A stretch of DNA of 13,168 bases from Calditrichia bacterium (lineage in GTDB: Bacteria; Calditrichota; Calditrichia; RBG-13-44-9; J042), in the NCBI GenBank assembly GCA_030430345.1, contig JAUIFT010000023.1, positions 1-13,168 on the forward strand, read 5' to 3'. The number at the start of each line of letters is the position of its first letter. The stretch's first letter is position 1. The notes under the pieces were generated by a model. It saw only the letters and a program-made list of their open reading frames with translations, did not search any database and had not been told where the DNA came from. The translations under genes and the position numbers were made by a program. Below, piece after piece: positions 1-8,131 of this stretch.

Positions 1-23
1 TGACGGTATGATTATATTTCCAA

Positions 24-41
24 ATCGAATTTTGATTCATA
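24..41. promoter_or_regulatory. ARG-box-like palindrome upstream of ppdK
   Basis: The 18 bases ATCGAATTTTGATTCATA resemble the ArgR operator consensus wNTGAATwwwwATTCANw: both half-site cores (GAAT and ATTCA) are present with correct spacing. Mismatches are a C in place of the first T and one G in the central A/T run. It lies about 70 bases before the ppdK start. ArgR usually binds tandem boxes; only a poor second candidate, with one good half site, is visible near 59-76. An argR gene lies 3 kb downstream. Such a match can arise by chance in AT-rich DNA, so the call is tentative. Confidence 0.3.
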
Positions 42-110
42 AATCACTAAGTTAATGGTATGAATATTCGTAATTACTTTCTAATCCAATGTGGTGTTTA
101 AGGAGGATAT

Positions 111-2825
111 ATGTCTCAGAAACATGTTTATTTTTTCGGCGGCAATAAAGCCGATGGAAAATCGGAAATGAAAAATTTGCTGGGTGGTAAAGGAGCAAAC
201 CTGGCAGAGATGGTAAATCTTGGTATTCCGGTACCGGCAGGTTTTACCATTTCTACCGATGTATGTACTCACTATTATGATAATGATGAAAATTATCCGG
301 AAGGTCTTAAAGAAGAAGTTTTAGAAGCCTTACGGAAAGTTGAAGCCGAAATGGGTGCGACCTTCGGCGATGTTGACAATCCCCTGTTAGTTTCTGTTCG
401 TTCCGGCGCCCGTGTTTCCATGCCCGGCATGATGGATACGGTATTGAACCTTGGCTTGAACGATACAACTGTTCAGGGAATTATTGCCAAAACCGATAAT
501 CCCCGTTTTGCTTATGACTCCTATCGTCGTTTTGTGGCAATGTATGGCGATGTGGTTTTGGGCGTCGGCGCTGCGACCCATGATGACATTGATCCTTTCG
601 AAGAAATTCTCGAAGAGAAGAAAAAAGCCCGCGGCGTCAAAAATGATACCGAACTGACCGCCGATGATTTGAAAGAAATCGTTGGCGAATTTAAAGCTGT
701 TATTAAAAAACGGTTGGGCGTGGAATTCCCGGAAGATCCGATGGACCAGCTCTGGGGCGCGGTTGGCGCGGTTTTCGGCTCCTGGCATAATGATCGTGCG
801 ATTGTTTATCGCCAGATCAACAACATCCCCGGCGAGTGGGGAACAGCAGTAAACGTGCAGAGCATGGTTTACGGTAATATGGGTGAAAATAGTGGTACTG
901 GCGTTGCCTTTACCCGCGACCCCGCCACTGGTGAAAAAGTACTCTATGGTGAGTATCTGATCAATGCCCAGGGCGAAGACGTTGTAGCCGGCACCAGAAC
1001 GCCGGAACCGATTGCCCGCCTGAAAGATGATATGCCGGCAGTCTTCCAGGAATTTGCCGATATCTGTAATCGCCTGGAAAATCACTACCGGGATATGCTT
1101 GATGTCGAATTTACCATTCAGGACGGCCGTCTGTGGATGCTGCAAACCCGAGTTGGTAAGCGTACCGGTGCTGCGGCATTCCGAATTGCTGTGGAGCAGG
1201 TAGAAGAAAAATTAATCAATAAAGATGAAGCGCTGATGCGCTTGCAGCCAGAACAGTTGAACCAGCTGCTCCGCCCGATTTTTGATCCCGATCAGAAAGC
1301 GCATGCCATCGAAGACGGTAGCCTGTTGACCAAAGGGTTGAATGCTGGTCCTGGTGCTGCCAGTGGCCGCGTTGTTTTTAACGCTGCCGATGCCGTAAGC
1401 TGGGCAGCCAAAGGCGAAAGAGTACTCTTGGTGCGCGTAGAAACTTCCCCGGAAGATATTAAAGGGATGCATGCCGCTGACGGTATTTTGACGGCGCGCG
1501 GAGGAATGACCTCACATGCAGCACTGGTTGGCCGCCAGATGGGTAAAGTATGTGTCGTTGGTGCCGGCGAGCTGGCAATTGACTACAAATCACGCACTTT
1601 CCGTATCGGAGACCAGGTCGTGAATGAAGGCGACTGGGTATCTATTGATGGTACCAGTGGCGAAGTTATTAAAGGCCGCCTGGAAACCCGTCCTTCCGAA
1701 GTGCTGCAGGTACTGCTGGATAAGACACTGGATGCCGCCAGCTCTCAAGACTTTCACATTTATGACACAATTATGAATTGGGCTGACGAATATCGCCGCC
1801 TGCGTGTTCGCACCAATGCTGACCAGCCGGATCAGGCTGCCCAGGCAATTGCTTTCGGCGCGGAAGGCATTGGCCTCTGCCGTACCGAGCATATGTTCTT
1901 TGAAGATCATCGGATCGATTCCATGCGGGCGATGATTCTCGCCGACAGTCTGGAAGGCCGGGAACGCGCACTGGGCAAATTGCTCCCGATGCAGCGGGAT
2001 GACTTCAAAGGACTTTTCAGGGAAATGAATGGCCGTCCGGTAACCATTCGGTTGCTCGATCCGCCGCTGCACGAATTCCTGCCGCACAGTGATGAAGAAC
2101 TACAGGATCTCGCGAAAAAAATGGATGTTAGCTTCCAGAAGCTGCGCTCCCGCGTAGATGCATTGCACGAATTTAACCCGATGCTTGGCCACCGTGGCTG
2201 CCGCCTTGGAATGGTCTACCCGGAAATTACTGCGATGCAGAGCCGGGCCATTCTTGAAGCTGCCTGCGAAGTGCAGAAAGCAGGGATCGACGTTCATCCG
2301 GAAATCATGATTCCGTTGATTTCACACGTTAAAGAGCTGGAAGGACAGGCACAGGTTGTGCGGGATACCGCCAGGGCAGTATTCGAAGCGCATGGCATTG
2401 AAGTTGATTATCTGGTTGGCACTATGATCGAAATTCCCCGTGCCGCCATCACCGCTGGTGATGTCGCCAAGGTTGCGGAATTCTTCAGCTTTGGCACCAA
2501 TGACCTTACCCAAACCACTTTTGGCATGTCCCGCGACGACTCCGGTACATTTCTGCCGCACTATGTAGAAAATGGTATTTTGGAGAGCGATCCCTTTCAA
2601 AGCATTGATCAGCAAGGTGTTGGCGCCTTGATGGAATGGGGCGTTACCCGCGGCCGCGAATCCCGCAAAGACTTGAAAGTCGGTATTTGTGGCGAGCATG
2701 GTGGTGAACCGAAATCTGTAGAATTCTGTCACCGTCAGAACCTCGATTATGTTAGCTGTTCTCCATTCCGCGTGCCGATTGCCAGACTGGCAGCTGCACA
2801 AGCGGTTTTACGGGAGAAAAACTAA
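111..2825 (+). CDS. ppdK: Pyruvate, phosphate dikinase
   Basis: Cytoplasmic enzyme that interconverts pyruvate + ATP + phosphate and PEP + AMP + diphosphate, linking glycolysis and gluconeogenesis. The 904 residues are about full family length. In order there is an N-terminal ATP-binding region containing [10 protein letters not shown] near residue 24, a swivelling phosphohistidine domain, and a C-terminal PEP/pyruvate barrel. The phosphohistidine motif GGMTSHAA carries the catalytic His at residue 469. The Thr two residues before it is the position phosphorylated by the PPDK regulatory protein in plants and some bacteria. The barrel ends with [12 protein letters not shown] and GICGEHGG, whose Cys860 is the conserved acid/base cysteine. 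The ATG at 111 has an excellent Shine-Dalgarno (AAGGAGG at 101-107). The gene stands alone, closed by a terminator. Nothing looks broken or missing. Confidence 0.97.
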   Translation: MSQKHVYFFGGNKADGKSEMKNLLGGKGANLAEMVNLGIPVPAGFTISTDVCTHYYDNDENYPEGLKEEVLEALRKVEAEMGATFGDVDNPLLVSVRSGARVSMPGMMDTVLNLGLNDTTVQGIIAKTDNPRFAYDSYRRFVAMYGDVVLGVGAATHDDIDPFEEILEEKKKARGVKNDTELTADDLKEIVGEFKAVIKKRLGVEFPEDPMDQLWGAVGAVFGSWHNDRAIVYRQINNIPGEWGTAVNVQSMVYGNMGENSGTGVAFTRDPATGEKVLYGEYLINAQGEDVVAGTRTPEPIARLKDDMPAVFQEFADICNRLENHYRDMLDVEFTIQDGRLWMLQTRVGKRTGAAAFRIAVEQVEEKLINKDEALMRLQPEQLNQLLRPIFDPDQKAHAIEDGSLLTKGLNAGPGAASGRVVFNAADAVSWAAKGERVLLVRVETSPEDIKGMHAADGILTARGGMTSHAALVGRQMGKVCVVGAGELAIDYKSRTFRIGDQVVNEGDWVSIDGTSGEVIKGRLETRPSEVLQVLLDKTLDAASSQDFHIYDTIMNWADEYRRLRVRTNADQPDQAAQAIAFGAEGIGLCRTEHMFFEDHRIDSMRAMILADSLEGRERALGKLLPMQRDDFKGLFREMNGRPVTIRLLDPPLHEFLPHSDEELQDLAKKMDVSFQKLRSRVDALHEFNPMLGHRGCRLGMVYPEITAMQSRAILEAACEVQKAGIDVHPEIMIPLISHVKELEGQAQVVRDTARAVFEAHGIEVDYLVGTMIEIPRAAITAGDVAKVAEFFSFGTNDLTQTTFGMSRDDSGTFLPHYVENGILESDPFQSIDQQGVGALMEWGVTRGRESRKDLKVGICGEHGGEPKSVEFCHRQNLDYVSCSPFRVPIARLAAAQAVLREKN

Positions 2826-2829
2826 TTCC

Positions 2830-2865
2830 ACGGCTCATGGTGGAACTCCGCCATGAGCCGTTTTT
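2830..2865 (+). terminator. Rho-independent terminator of ppdK
   Basis: An 11-base stem ACGGCTCATGG (2830-2840) pairs perfectly with CCATGAGCCGT (2851-2861). The inner bases can extend it by a few pairs. It is followed by a run of five T. It begins 4 bases after the ppdK stop codon. Confidence 0.93.
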
Positions 2866-2869
2866 ATTC

Positions 2870-3028
2870 CCTGCAGGAAACTTGCTGCAGGTTGAAATAA
2901 TAACGGCGATCTTAGGATGAGATCGTGAAGGAATGAGTGGGTACTCGTTCAGCAGGGAGAGGGATTAGCTGTCTCTTTCCGCATTGCTGGCATTTTGACG
3001 TTTAAGGGCTTGTGCTGTTTCGAACAGC
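2870..3028 (+). other. Hairpin-rich leader upstream of argR
   Basis: The gap between the ppdK terminator and argR holds five short inverted repeats in a row. They are 2870-2876/2885-2891 (7 pairs), 2907-2912/2920-2925 (6 pairs), 2931-2938/2943-2950 (8 pairs including one G-U, loop GGGT), 2955-2961/2973-2979 (7 pairs with two G-U) and 3014-3019/3023-3028 (GCTGTT/AACAGC, loop TCG). I do not recognise a known riboswitch or a T-box (no T-box antiterminator sequence). A TTGACG at 2995-3000 could be a -35 element, but no good -10 follows. It may be a structured 5' leader of argR or simply unconserved spacer. Confidence 0.35.
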
Positions 3029-3082
3029 GATTAATTCAGGGATGTTTTACAGTGGATGTATTTAATTGTAAAGGAGAACAAG

Positions 3083-3538
3083 ATGGCGAAAAAGAAAGAA
3101 CGTCAGTTTGCCATAAAACGTATTGTTCAAGAAGAACGAATTTCCAATCAGGCCGATTTACTGCAGCGCCTGGAAGGCCGGGGATACTCAACAACCCAGG
3201 CAACCCTCTCTCGCGATCTTCATGAAATGGGCATTATTCGCGTACCAACACCGGAAGGATACCGGTATGTCATATCCGAACAGGAAGGCAATCATTCCTT
3301 TGTAAAAATAGTTGGAATGGAGATATTAGGTATTTATTTTAACGAACAGTTGCTGGTAGTAAAAACGATCACTGGCCGGGCAACAGGCGTTGCCTTGTTT
3401 ATCGACCAGATTAAGCATCGTAATATTCTGGCAACTGTTGCCGGGGAAAACTCAATTTTAGTGATTCCGGATTCTGTTAATAACATTGGGAAGATCAAAG
3501 AAGATTTGGAAAGCATTGCTTGTCAAAAATGGAGCTGA
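3083..3538 (+). CDS. argR: Arginine repressor ArgR
   Basis: Hexameric DNA-binding regulator of arginine metabolism, 151 residues, the usual family length. The N-terminal winged helix (about residues 5-70) includes the recognition-helix motif ATLSRDL with Ser43-Arg44. The C-terminal half (about 75-151) is the trimerisation/arginine-binding domain. The start chosen is the ATG at 3083, because AAGGAG sits at the right distance before it; an in-frame ATG at 3056 lacks a Shine-Dalgarno and would add nine untypical residues. Odd point: the family motif GTIAGDDT reads ATVAGENS here, so the two aspartates that bind arginine in E. coli ArgR are Glu122 and Asn123. Effector response may therefore differ. 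The 3' end overlaps the next gene, suggesting translational coupling. Confidence 0.92.
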   Translation: MAKKKERQFAIKRIVQEERISNQADLLQRLEGRGYSTTQATLSRDLHEMGIIRVPTPEGYRYVISEQEGNHSFVKIVGMEILGIYFNEQLLVVKTITGRATGVALFIDQIKHRNILATVAGENSILVIPDSVNNIGKIKEDLESIACQKWS

Positions 3539-6150
3539 AAAAGAAAGTTGATAATGCGTTTCTCTCGTTTGTTTCCAAACCTGGAAGATATGTCGGAAAT
3601 GAATATAATGCAGTAAATAAAGATCCGGAATCGGTGAAAACCCGGGCCGCGCTTTGCTTCACCGATGTTTATGAATCCGGACTCCGGAATGTCACTTTCG
3701 AAGCACTATACCACTTACTAAATGCGGAAGCGGATGTCTGGGCAGAACGAATTTATACGCCCTGGACAGACGCGGAAGCCCTGCTGAATGATCGGCAAAT
3801 CCCTTTGTTCTCATTAGAATCCAAAACCGCCCTCAGTGATTTTACACTGGCCGGTTTCTATTTTCAGGACCGGCTTTCCTACACCAATTTTTTAACGATG
3901 CTTCATTTAGGCGGCCTGCAATTCCGGGCCGCTGACCGGCCGGATGATTCCCCGCTGTTAATTGGTTTCGGGCCGGCGCTTAGTAATCCGGAACCGGTTG
4001 CCCCGTTCCTCGATGCCGCCATCATCGGTGCTTCTCTCGATAGCTGGCTGACCGTTGTCAGGCAAATGCAGAATACCGATAAACCGGAAAACAAGTCTGC
4101 AACGCTTGCCCGTCTTGCAGATATTCCCGGCGTTTATATCCCTTCGTTCTACCAGCCTGTTTATAATGATTTTCAGGAATTTCAGGGAATCGAACGGCAG
4201 GCAACGTTTGCCCCGGACCGCATCCATTCCAGCAATGGGGAGCAGCAGCGGTCCACCCCGTCCACCACTTTTGAACCTTTAGTTCCCCTGGGAGAAATTA
4301 CTTACCAATCCAACATTCCCGGCGGTGGCCGTGAATATTCCGGTCAGCGCGATAAATACTGGGAAATTCCCAATCGTTTATTTGAACCAGGGACTCCGTT
4401 TATCGAAGGGGAATTGTTTTACGAGATTCAGAAGAATATCCGTAAAACCGGACCTGGCCGCATCGAGAAGCTGATGGCCTTTGACCGGAAGTATAGTGAA
4501 AGCGGCTGGATGCAGGCGAAAGAAATTTCTTCGGCAAACGGGCAAAAAATTTCTTTCAGCCCCAATAATATTCGCTTTTCAATGTTACGCGATACCGTTG
4601 ATGGCTTTTACAATGAGATGAGGGAAAATGAATTTGTTTTACAAGCACTGTCGGGGAGTGGGCGGCTCCGTCATGTTCTGAACGTGCAGTATCGTGAACA
4701 AGCCTTGCTGGATGCGTTAAAGGCAGTCTCAGACAGCGGCTGGCCGCAGGTGCGTGTCAATTTTGTTATTGGCCTGCCGACTGAAAAGGACACGGATATT
4801 GACAGCACAATTGCGCTGATTAAAAAATGTGCTGAGGTGCTCCGGGATGCAAAAACGTGTGAACTGGTGGTATCTTTGGAAGCATTCTCCCCGAAGCCGC
4901 ATACCCCGTTTCAATGGGAGAAACAGGAAAGCCAGTCCGCGCTGCAGCGCAAGTTTGACAAAATTAGTAACGCCTGCAGCCGCTTGAATATTCGCTTCCT
5001 CACGCAACATCCGGAAACCGTTACGCTGGAAACGGTGCTTGCCCGGGGCGATCGGAAGTTGGCGGCGGTTATTGAAAACGCCTGGCAGGCGGGCGCCCGT
5101 TTTGATAACCATGATGAGGGTAAAAATTCAACGCTATGGGCGCAGGCATTTGAGAAGGCCGGTATTCCCCGGCAAAACTATCTGTTGCCGATATCGATAA
5201 CGGTTGCGTTACCCTGGGACCATATCGATCTTGGCGTGGACAAAGGCTGGCTGAAAGAAGAAAAGTTAATGGCCCATCAAGCCAAACATAACACAGCCAA
5301 CAAGGATGTATTGTCCATCGGCTATGGTGGCATGCCGGAAAAGGACTTCGACCGGTTAATGCGGGCGGTTGCCCGTGATACTGTGGACAGACACAATGCC
5401 ACTATTGGCGGTCTGCCGACTGCGGCACCAGCAACGATGCAGTATGGCCGGAAGGGCAAAAAGCGCCAGGCGCCGGTATCGGTCATCAAACGAAAGGTGC
5501 GCTTACGCTATGCAAAAACAGGCATGGCGCGCTTCCTTTCCCAGTCGGATATCGTGCGTGTTTTGGACCGCTCCGCCCGCCTGGCGAAGATTCCCCTGGT
5601 ATATTCGCAGGGAATTCGCCGCAATCCAAAAATTTCTTATGGTTTCCCCCTACCTCCAGGTATTGCATCTACGGCAGAATATGTCGATATTGAAGTGGAG
5701 ATTGGACGGGAAACAGATATTCAAAATCGCTATAACGAATTTTTGCCGGAAGGTGTGAAGATTCTGCAATATCAGGGAATCTTTAACAAAGTACCGGCAT
5801 TGGCAACTGTAATTAATCGCTCGACTTACGAAGCGTTGCTCATTGGCGGCACTGTTACGGAAAGTCTCTTTGCGGATTGGATGGCACGCTCCGAGGCGTT
5901 GATAAAGCGTCCGACGAAAGATGGCCCGAAAGAGATTAATGTGCGCCCCTACATACAGCAACTGGATTATCGAGACGACAAACTCTTTATTACAATCGAT
6001 ACGATTGAGGGAAAAACTGTTAAAATAACCGAAGTGCTGACATCGCTGTTCGAATCATCCAATATCGATTTTCGGCAGTTCCCGGTTCAAAGAACGGGTC
6101 AGTTTATAACAAGAGATGATACTGTTTTAACACCCTTTGATATTCTCTAG
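3520..6150 (+). CDS. TIGR03960/DUF2344 fusion protein with degenerate radical SAM core
   Basis: The 876-residue protein matches the fused radical SAM family TIGR03960 plus DUF2344 (TIGR03936) in layout. Residues about 40-220 are the B12-binding-like part, with FTDVYESG, WAERIYTPW and IPGVYIPSFY. Residues about 250-520 occupy the radical SAM position. Residues about 657-860 are DUF2344, with RYAKTGMARFLSQSD and YSQG. Family motifs kept downstream of the core include NFVIGLPTE, FSPKPHTPFQWE (from residue 456), ARGDRKL and PWDHIDLGV. The expected CX3CX2C cluster, normally in MRGCTRGCRFCQAG, is absent: the protein has only Cys46, 437, 447 and 486. The frame is uninterrupted, so this looks like a pseudo-enzyme rather than a frameshift. 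Function is unknown even for canonical members. The TTG at 3520 has a weak upstream GGAAAG; the ATG at 3529 is an equally possible start. Either overlaps argR. Confidence 0.85.
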   Translation: MSKMELKKKVDNAFLSFVSKPGRYVGNEYNAVNKDPESVKTRAALCFTDVYESGLRNVTFEALYHLLNAEADVWAERIYTPWTDAEALLNDRQIPLFSLESKTALSDFTLAGFYFQDRLSYTNFLTMLHLGGLQFRAADRPDDSPLLIGFGPALSNPEPVAPFLDAAIIGASLDSWLTVVRQMQNTDKPENKSATLARLADIPGVYIPSFYQPVYNDFQEFQGIERQATFAPDRIHSSNGEQQRSTPSTTFEPLVPLGEITYQSNIPGGGREYSGQRDKYWEIPNRLFEPGTPFIEGELFYEIQKNIRKTGPGRIEKLMAFDRKYSESGWMQAKEISSANGQKISFSPNNIRFSMLRDTVDGFYNEMRENEFVLQALSGSGRLRHVLNVQYREQALLDALKAVSDSGWPQVRVNFVIGLPTEKDTDIDSTIALIKKCAEVLRDAKTCELVVSLEAFSPKPHTPFQWEKQESQSALQRKFDKISNACSRLNIRFLTQHPETVTLETVLARGDRKLAAVIENAWQAGARFDNHDEGKNSTLWAQAFEKAGIPRQNYLLPISITVALPWDHIDLGVDKGWLKEEKLMAHQAKHNTANKDVLSIGYGGMPEKDFDRLMRAVARDTVDRHNATIGGLPTAAPATMQYGRKGKKRQAPVSVIKRKVRLRYAKTGMARFLSQSDIVRVLDRSARLAKIPLVYSQGIRRNPKISYGFPLPPGIASTAEYVDIEVEIGRETDIQNRYNEFLPEGVKILQYQGIFNKVPALATVINRSTYEALLIGGTVTESLFADWMARSEALIKRPTKDGPKEINVRPYIQQLDYRDDKLFITIDTIEGKTVKITEVLTSLFESSNIDFRQFPVQRTGQFITRDDTVLTPFDIL

Positions 6151-6483
6151 CATTTACCGGGGCAGATAACAAATGGCATACCGAAAAGATGTGACATCTG
6201 TTAAGTGCCTCTGGAAACCAGAATTTGCCGGAGAATTTCCAGGGAATCACAATTTTTTTACGGTTTATCGCGGATATCAGCCAGATTGGACTACTGATCA
6301 GGGTAACTGATTACCGCTAGAAACTTTCGCCATAGGGCCCCATCACGTGTAATACTTAGCGGCTACAGGCGCGACCACCACGGTATTATCACCCGCTTCT
6401 TACTCGAAATCAGTCAATTTCGAGAACTTTCAGGATACTGTACTCCAGCGACTCCGGCACTTTCACGGAAAAGGAAGTGTGCG
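6151..6483 (+). other. Long gap before RNase E/G gene with hairpins
   Basis: This 333-base stretch has no recognised gene apart from the possible 45-codon frame at 6173. Inverted repeats seen are AGATGT/ACATCT around a single G (6187-6199), TCTGG/CCAGA with loop AAA (6210-6222), and CTCGAAAT/ATTTCGAG with loop CAGTCA (6403-6424, perfect 8 pairs). The last is not followed by a T run, so it is not a typical terminator. I see no convincing promoter. It may be a structured 5' untranslated region; E. coli rne has a long autoregulatory leader, but similarity of mechanism here is only inferred. Confidence 0.4.
6173..6310 (+). CDS. Possible small protein of 45 residues
   Basis: An ATG 22 bases after the preceding stop opens a 45-residue frame starting MAYRKDVTSVKCLWKPEF and ending TTDQGN. 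It is mixed polar and aromatic (three Tyr/two Trp), with no signal peptide or membrane segment. A GGGG at 6158-6162 could act as a weak ribosome site. No family is recognised. An open frame this short can occur by chance in a 333-base gap, so it is a candidate only. Confidence 0.2.
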   Translation: MAYRKDVTSVKCLWKPEFAGEFPGNHNFFTVYRGYQPDWTTDQGN

Positions 6484-8064
6484 ATGTACAAGGAAATTAT
6501 TATTAATTCTACAAATGAAGATATTCGCATTGCCATTATGGAAAGCGGTAAACTCGTAGAGATTTTTGTCGAGCGGCCGGACCATGAAAGAATGGTCGGG
6601 GATATTTATAAAGGGAAGGTTCGCAAAGTAGTCAAAGGCATGCAGGCAGCATTTATCGATATCGGCTTCCCGCAGGATGGGTTTCTGCATTTTTCCGATA
6701 TGGGTGATAACATGAATCAGTTGTTTGTCGATGCTGTGCAGGATGCGGTTGAGAAAAATGGCAGCGAAAAAACCAATGGGAAAGAAAACGGCGGCGGCAG
6801 AAGACGAGGGCGCAGGGGCAGTGGCGGTGTTGATCCGTCCGAAATGCTCCGCAACGGCCAGGAAATTACCGTGCAAATTGTCAAAGAACCGATTTCCAAC
6901 AAAGGGCCGCGGGTTAGCACAGAGCTAACGATTCCCGGACGTTTTTTAGTGCTGGTACCAAATCAGCAAAGAATCGGGGTTTCCCGAAAAATTTCATCCT
7001 CGAAAGAGCGCCGGCGTTTGCGGACGCTGGTTCGCAAAATGCTGCCGGAAAACTTCGGCCTGATTGTACGTACTGTTGCTGCGGACAAACCGAGTAAACT
7101 CATTGAACAGGATTTAAGTAAACTGCTGAAACAGTGGGAAGAAATCCAGTCCAGCATGAATGACGCTGAGCCTTATACCCTGCTTTTTCAGGATCTCGGA
7201 ATGGCTTCCAGCGTTATCCGCGATCTTTTCACGGAAGATGTGAAGCGCGTGGTCGTCGATTCCCGGAAGATGTATCGGGAAATTACCCGCTACCTGAAAT
7301 ATGTCGGCTCTTCTCTATTGGAAAGAGTTGAATATTACAAGGGCAAGAAACCGGTTTTTGATGTATATAAAATTGAAGACGAAATTCAGCGCAGCCTGCA
7401 GAAAAAGGTCTGGATGGATAATGGCGGTTATGTGATTGTCGAACATACCGAGGCGTTGACTGTTGTCGATGTGAACAGCGGACGGTATTTTGGCCGGAAG
7501 GATCATGAAAAAAATTCCCTGAAAATTAATCTGGAAGCAGCCCGGGAAATTGCCCGGCAAATGCGCCTGCGCGATGTCGGTGGACTGATCGTTATCGACT
7601 TTATTGATATGGAGGATGCCGCCAACAAGCGGAAGGTACAGTCTGAGTTACAGCGGGAATTTTCCCGCGATCGCGCTGTCAGTAAAATTGAACCGATCAG
7701 TCGATTTGGCCTCATCGAAATGACCCGTCAGCGCATTCGTCCCAGCCTGATTTATAATATTGCGAAATCCTGCCCCACTTGTGAAGGCAACGGACTGATT
7801 TGGACGGAAGGGACAGTTATGGCAAATATTGAGCGGGCGATTCGTCGCTACGTCGCATCCCGCCTGGATCGCCGGGTGATCGTCCAGGTGCATCCGGATA
7901 TGATTGAATATCTGGATGACAAGAAAAGCGGCCGCCGCTTTAAACTGATGTGGAAATACTGGGTGAAGATCATTGCCGAAACAGATGAGACTTTGCTGCC
8001 CCACGAGTTTCGCTTGCTTACCAAACGTAACCGGAAAGACGTGACTAAAGATTTCGCATATTAA
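6484..8064 (+). CDS. rng: Ribonuclease E/G family endoribonuclease
   Basis: Single-strand-specific endoribonuclease acting in rRNA 5' processing and mRNA decay, in the cytoplasm or at the inner membrane. The 526 residues fit the RNase G length, with no long RNase E-type C-terminal scaffold. An S1 RNA-binding domain (about 39-150) has the family motif AAFIDIG and is interrupted at about 75-118 by a Gly/Arg/Lys-rich loop. The DNase I-like catalytic region carries VDVNSGR (Asp329, Asn331) and VIDFIDM (Asp372, Asp375), the magnesium-binding positions. The zinc-link motif CPTC is at residues 430-433 and supports dimerisation. AAGGAAG just upstream of the ATG is the ribosome site. Placement after a radical-SAM/DUF2344 gene repeats a gene order known from many bacteria. 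RNase E is possible as a name, but the length favours RNase G. Confidence 0.93.
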   Translation: MYKEIIINSTNEDIRIAIMESGKLVEIFVERPDHERMVGDIYKGKVRKVVKGMQAAFIDIGFPQDGFLHFSDMGDNMNQLFVDAVQDAVEKNGSEKTNGKENGGGRRRGRRGSGGVDPSEMLRNGQEITVQIVKEPISNKGPRVSTELTIPGRFLVLVPNQQRIGVSRKISSSKERRRLRTLVRKMLPENFGLIVRTVAADKPSKLIEQDLSKLLKQWEEIQSSMNDAEPYTLLFQDLGMASSVIRDLFTEDVKRVVVDSRKMYREITRYLKYVGSSLLERVEYYKGKKPVFDVYKIEDEIQRSLQKKVWMDNGGYVIVEHTEALTVVDVNSGRYFGRKDHEKNSLKINLEAAREIARQMRLRDVGGLIVIDFIDMEDAANKRKVQSELQREFSRDRAVSKIEPISRFGLIEMTRQRIRPSLIYNIAKSCPTCEGNGLIWTEGTVMANIERAIRRYVASRLDRRVIVQVHPDMIEYLDDKKSGRRFKLMWKYWVKIIAETDETLLPHEFRLLTKRNRKDVTKDFAY

Positions 8065-8124
8065 AAGTTCAAAAAGTTCAGCGTTGATTAATAACTTCGA
8101 ACTTTAAACATTGAACGCTGAACT
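8063..8124 (+). repeat. Repeated-word inverted repeat after RNase G gene
   Basis: Starting at the stop codon, AGTTCAGCGTT (8075-8085) pairs perfectly with AACGCTGAACT (8114-8124) over a 28-base loop. A second pair, AAAGTTC (8064-8070) with GAACTTT (8099-8105), crosses the first. The words GTTCA/TGAAC recur in both arms, so several mutually exclusive hairpins are possible. ATCTTTTATT follows, so it may terminate transcription, although the T tract is imperfect. Confidence 0.55.
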
Positions 8125-8131
8125 ATCTTTT

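Noticed and set aside
59..76. Second ARG box next to the one at 24-41
   Set aside because: Only the first half site (TGAAT) fits; the second half is poor, and the GAATATTC palindrome explains the resemblance.
387..1145. 252-codon open frame on the minus strand inside ppdK
   Set aside because: It lies wholly antisense to a certain gene, has no recognisable family and no ribosome site; it is a by-product of ppdK codon use.
3056..3082. Upstream ATG as the start of argR
   Set aside because: It has no ribosome site, while AAGGAG is well placed for the ATG at 3083, which gives the usual family length.
2866..3082. T-box or known amino-acid riboswitch upstream of argR
   Set aside because: No T-box antiterminator sequence and no motif I can tie to a known riboswitch; only generic hairpins are visible.
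2995..3225. Small frame overlapping the argR start in another phase
   Set aside because: Starts at a non-ATG codon without a ribosome site and runs out of phase through the certain argR gene.
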